This document shows positions 60,852 to 64,000 of a DNA stretch of 64,000 bases, piece by piece (positions within the stretch are counted from its first letter, which is position 1; each line of letters opens with the position of its first letter). Under the pieces are notes generated by a model, which was not told the origin of the DNA, ran no database searches, and saw only the letters and a list, made by a program, of their open reading frames with translations. Origin of the DNA: UBA7957 sp965224675 (lineage in GTDB: Bacteria > Pseudomonadota > Gammaproteobacteria > Granulosicoccales > Granulosicoccaceae); contig CBDDAA010000004.1 of assembly GCA_965224675.1 (NCBI GenBank), positions 2,542,001-2,606,000 of the forward strand. The letters are read 5' to 3'. The position numbers and the translations under genes were made by a program.

Positions 60852-61817
60852 TTAGTTATTGTTACCAGATTGTTCGATTCTTGCGGTAATCTTATCCGCG
60901 ATGATTTTTAACGAATACTTGCAGCTATCATATAGGTTAAGGTTCTGCATTTTTCGCATCCAGGTGATTTGCCGCTTGGCTAATTGTCGGGTAGCTGCAA
61001 TCGCATTGTCTTTGCCAGCTTCAAGTGAAACAGTATCACTTAAATAGTCCCATAGCTGTCGGTAGCCAACACAACGCATTGATGGCAATTTAGCGTGCAT
61101 GTTTGGAAGCGACATTAGATTTTCAACTTCTTTGATAAAACCGTTATCAAGCATTAATTCAAAACGATGGCAGATTCGTTTATGCAGTTCTGTTCTTTGT
61201 TCTGGAAACAAAGCAAACTTAATTGCCTGCAAGCCTTGCGACATACGGGCCTCATTGCGCCACTCGCTCATACTTTTACCGCTTGAATACCATACCTCTA
61301 AAGCACGCTGTATTCGCTGGCTATCATTGGGATGAATACGGGCAGCGGATAGCGGATCAATTTTTTCAAGTGCCTTGTGCATTTGAGGCCAGCCCACATT
61401 CTCTGCTTTGAGTTCCAGTTCCTGGCGTGTCTCCAAGTTTGCTGATGGCAGCTTGGACAATCCATATTCCAGCGCATTGAAATACATCATTGTTCCTCCA
61501 ACCAATAGCGGTATTTTCCCCTTCGCCTGGATGGCTTGTATTTCAGTCCTGGCATCATTAATAAATTGGGAAACCGAATACAGCTCCCATGGTTCAATAA
61601 TATCAATTAATCGATGCGGCGCGAGCTTTTGCTCTTCCAGAGTAGGCTTGGCCGTCCCTATATTCATTTGTCGATAGATCAAGGCCGAATCCACACTGAT
61701 TATTTCACAGGGCAATCTGTTGAGCAGCTCCACAGCTACGGCTGTTTTGCCAGTAGCGGTGGCACCCAGTAGAAACACGGGTTGATGAACGCCGGTCTTG
61801 ATTGAGAACGCTTGCAT
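60852..61817 (-). CDS. miaA: tRNA dimethylallyltransferase
   Basis: 321 residues. P-loop LLGATATGKTAVAVELL, substrate region ISVDSALIYRQMNIGTAKP and the later CVGYRQLWDYL and RQLAKRQITWMRK. It puts the isopentenyl group on A37 of tRNAs reading UNN codons. Follows mutL by 24 bases, the usual gammaproteobacterial order (hfq is not next). Confidence 0.95.
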   Translation of the reverse strand: MQAFSIKTGVHQPVFLLGATATGKTAVAVELLNRLPCEIISVDSALIYRQMNIGTAKPTLEEQKLAPHRLIDIIEPWELYSVSQFINDARTEIQAIQAKGKIPLLVGGTMMYFNALEYGLSKLPSANLETRQELELKAENVGWPQMHKALEKIDPLSAARIHPNDSQRIQRALEVWYSSGKSMSEWRNEARMSQGLQAIKFALFPEQRTELHKRICHRFELMLDNGFIKEVENLMSLPNMHAKLPSMRCVGYRQLWDYLSDTVSLEAGKDNAIAATRQLAKRQITWMRKMQNLNLYDSCKYSLKIIADKITARIEQSGNNN

Positions 61818-61841
61818 AATCTAATGCCTTGTAGTCTGTCT

Positions 61842-63677
61842 CTATTGCCCCCGCATGAATAGTTTGTCTAACTCCTGCATGGTTAATGCAGTCCAGGTAG
61901 GGCGGCCGTGGTTACATTGGCCACTACGCTCAGTCACTTCCATTTGTCTTAGCAGCGCATTCATTTCAATGACACTCAATTTTCGGTTTGCACGAACCGA
62001 CCCATGACATGCCATACTGGAGAGAACATCATTAATTGCCTGCTCTATCTGCTCACTGGAGCCATGCTCAATTAACTCAGACAGAACATCCCGTACTAAT
62101 GTTTCCAAATCTGAATCTGAGAGAATAATCGGTACTTCGCGAATAGAGAGTTTTTCTGGGCCAAGTCGTTGCAGTTGAAACCCTAATGACTGAAATAATT
62201 CTTCATTTTCATCAGCCAGATCCGCCTCTTTCTGGCTGACAAGTAGATTAATCGGTAGCAACACTGGCTGTGCCTTTATTTTTCCCTGTTGATAATACGC
62301 GTCCTTTAATTTCTCATAGGTTATGCGTTCATGCGCAGCGTGCGCATCGACCACTATCAAGCCTTGTTGATTCTGAGCCAGGATAAACACACCGTGAAGA
62401 TGCGCCAGCGCAAAGCCAAGTGGCGGGGATAGTTCCTCTTTTCCATCACTGCGCTCTGGATCAGTCACATCTCGCGAATGATCATTGATCTGCGCTTCAT
62501 AAAGTTTCCTTAGACCCGCGTTATTTTCCTTAATCTGCAAGCCCAGATTTGCCTGATCAGGCCGGTTAAATGCGCTATAGCTGACAGTGGTACCCGCCAC
62601 ATTCTCAGTCATGGCAGATGATGCGATAGTAGCAGTAGCCCCTGATAATTCACTGCCCTGCTCTAGCTGAATATCCGGGCTAATATTGGACAATGCATCT
62701 TTTAAACTACGCCGTACAAATCCGTGAATCTGACGACTATCGCGAAAACGCACCTCATGTTTAGCGGGATGTACGTTCACATCAACCTGTGGTGGGGGCA
62801 GATCTAGGAACAATACAAATGCCGGATGACGGGCATGATAGAGAACATCGCTGTACGCCTGTTTAACCGCGTGGGCTATTACCTTGTCTCTAACAGAACG
62901 TTTGTTCACATAGAAATACTGCATATCTGCCTGGCTACGTGAAAATGTGGGTTGTGCAATCCAGCCCCATAAGCGTAATCCCGACAACTCTGTATCAATA
63001 TAAAAGGACTGCTCAAAAAAACCTTCTCCACAAACATCAAGCACCCGACGATTACGCAAGGTTTGAGAATCTCCCGCTTTCCAGACAAACAAACCCTTGC
63101 CGTTATGGCTGAGTGAAAAAGATGCGTGAAAGTGCGCCAGCGCCAATTTTTTTAGTATAGACTCGATATGCTGAAGTTCAGTGCGTTCTGCGCGTAAGAA
63201 TTTTCTACGTGCAGGTACATTAAAAAACAAATCACGCACTTCAATCGTAGTGCCTACGGGGTGTGGTACGGGCTTGACAGAGCAATCGCCCTGACCGTTG
63301 CCGGTCTGTAACTGCCAAGCCTGCTCCTCGTTTTGCGAGAGTGATTTCAACGTCGTTATTGATACCGATGCAATGCTGGGTAGCGCCTCACCTCTGAATC
63401 CCAAACTTACTACCGATTCCAGATCATCAAGATTGGATATTTTACTGGTCGCATGGCGCTTAAATGCCAACGGTAGATCATCTTTATCTATTCCATGTCC
63501 ATTGTCTCTTACCCGTATCAGACGTACACCACCGTTCTCCAACTCTACACTGATATCATTGGCACCCGCATCAAGACTGTTCTCTACCAACTCCTTGACA
63601 ATCGAGCTGGGCCGTTCAATGACCTCTCCAGCTGCTATTTGATTTATCAATTGATCGGGTAATTGAGTAATTGCCAT
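61842..63677 (-). CDS. mutL: DNA mismatch repair protein MutL
   Basis: 611 residues. GHKL ATPase motifs ENSLDAGANDISVE, DNGHGIDKDDLP and LGFRGEALPSIASV, transducer domain PPQVDVNVHPAKHEVRF, then a C-terminal domain with VVDAHAAHERITYEKL and QCNHGRPTW. The last two correspond to the DxHAxxExxxxE and CxHGRP metal-site motifs of endonuclease-type MutL, absent in E. coli MutL, so strand nicking without MutH is likely. Confidence 0.94.
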   Translation of the reverse strand: MAITQLPDQLINQIAAGEVIERPSSIVKELVENSLDAGANDISVELENGGVRLIRVRDNGHGIDKDDLPLAFKRHATSKISNLDDLESVVSLGFRGEALPSIASVSITTLKSLSQNEEQAWQLQTGNGQGDCSVKPVPHPVGTTIEVRDLFFNVPARRKFLRAERTELQHIESILKKLALAHFHASFSLSHNGKGLFVWKAGDSQTLRNRRVLDVCGEGFFEQSFYIDTELSGLRLWGWIAQPTFSRSQADMQYFYVNKRSVRDKVIAHAVKQAYSDVLYHARHPAFVLFLDLPPPQVDVNVHPAKHEVRFRDSRQIHGFVRRSLKDALSNISPDIQLEQGSELSGATATIASSAMTENVAGTTVSYSAFNRPDQANLGLQIKENNAGLRKLYEAQINDHSRDVTDPERSDGKEELSPPLGFALAHLHGVFILAQNQQGLIVVDAHAAHERITYEKLKDAYYQQGKIKAQPVLLPINLLVSQKEADLADENEELFQSLGFQLQRLGPEKLSIREVPIILSDSDLETLVRDVLSELIEHGSSEQIEQAINDVLSSMACHGSVRANRKLSVIEMNALLRQMEVTERSGQCNHGRPTWTALTMQELDKLFMRGQ

Positions 63678-63774
63678 ACTTCATACATGCCACTTATAAA
63701 GGTGATGTTATTATGAAGGCTTTATTCACGTTGAACCAGCTTTACCTCATAACGAATTTCATCCTCAGGCACTT

Positions 63775-64000
63775 ATGGGGATTGGTCAATTTAACAGCTC
63801 TTACGGAGACTCTGTAACTGTGGCGAGTATTGTTGTTTATCGAAGTGGCTCAATTATCGATCAAGTTAATTTTAATCGCGGAGAGATTGTTATCGGTCGC
63901 GACCCGACATCACGTATTCACCTTGATGACGACTTTGTCAGTTGGGCGCATGCAACGATTAACGTTGTAGACGGCGGTTTCGATCTTTACGATCAAGGCA
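63775..64000 (+). CDS. FHA-domain protein (5' part)
   Basis: The frame from ATG 63775 (a GTG at 63820 is an alternative) encodes VASIVVYRSGSIIDQVNFNR, then IVIGRDPTSRIHLDDDFVSW and AHATINVVDGGFDLYD before the window ends. This is a forkhead-associated domain, which binds phosphothreonine peptides. The usual SRxHA motif reads SWAHA. Divergent from mutL. Confidence 0.75.
   Translation, partial: MGIGQFNSSYGDSVTVASIVVYRSGSIIDQVNFNRGEIVIGRDPTSRIHLDDDFVSWAHATINVVDGGFDLYDQG

Overview
The window is a gammaproteobacterial chromosome carrying an integrated, partly decayed tailed-phage genome of about 43.8 kb. The host assignment rests on gene content and order: thrS-infC-rpmI-rplT-pheS-pheT-ihfA-merR with tRNA-Pro and tRNA-Val nearby, crcB next to serS, mutL-miaA, cysM, infA, and DUF1249 and DUF4124 proteins. 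The species cannot be named from the sequence. Base composition is moderate in both host and phage parts, and no rRNA, IS element or CRISPR array was seen.

Layout. Positions 1-95 hold the first codons of uvrB (minus strand). The prophage runs from about 260 to 44063, between uvrB and an intact tRNA-Asn(GTT). An 11-bp direct repeat links the tRNA 3' end to a site inside the last codons of a large serine recombinase, so these look like the two attachment sites. The left arm (0.2-4.3 kb) has a serine recombinase, a putative HTH gene, a XerC/D-like tyrosine recombinase and an AT-rich tract with about ten copies of an AACCCGCG-type repeat that resembles an iteron origin. From 4.3 to 5.2 kb are three small rightward genes behind a consensus sigma70 promoter; the third has a nonsense codon. 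From 5.2 to 7.5 kb is a leftward cassette of four small genes, two of them membrane proteins, preceded by a c4-type antisense RNA with flanking target sequences, an attenuator-like hairpin pair and its own promoter. From 7.5 to 13.3 kb is the leftward early/replication operon: a frameshifted primase-helicase, SANT-like DNA-binding protein, small proteins and a minimal FimB-sized tyrosine recombinase. A divergent control region (13.5-14.4 kb) has an RHH protein facing a CI-like repressor, followed by a lipoprotein likely to be expressed in the lysogen.

The structural half (15.1-44.0 kb) is one leftward array of a siphovirus: small-terminase-like protein, large terminase, portal, Mu F-like head protein, decoration/lysis-type small genes, a protease-capsid fusion, connectors, tail tube, a chaperone pair joined by a predicted -1 frameshift, tape measure, DUF1833 and related tail proteins, holin-like protein, lysozyme, NlpC/P60 protein, tip protein J and a 1775-residue multidomain tail spike. 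Three copies of a 14-bp motif upstream of three structural operons look like coordinated late promoters.

Several phage genes are broken (primase-helicase frameshift, a TGA, a TAG and a TAA nonsense, a decayed exonuclease), which suggests a domesticated or decaying prophage unless some of these are recoding sites. Right of the tRNA-Asn (44.1-64.0 kb) the chromosome resumes with translation genes, a PEP synthase-like gene, the mutL-miaA-cysM cluster and the start of an FHA-domain gene.
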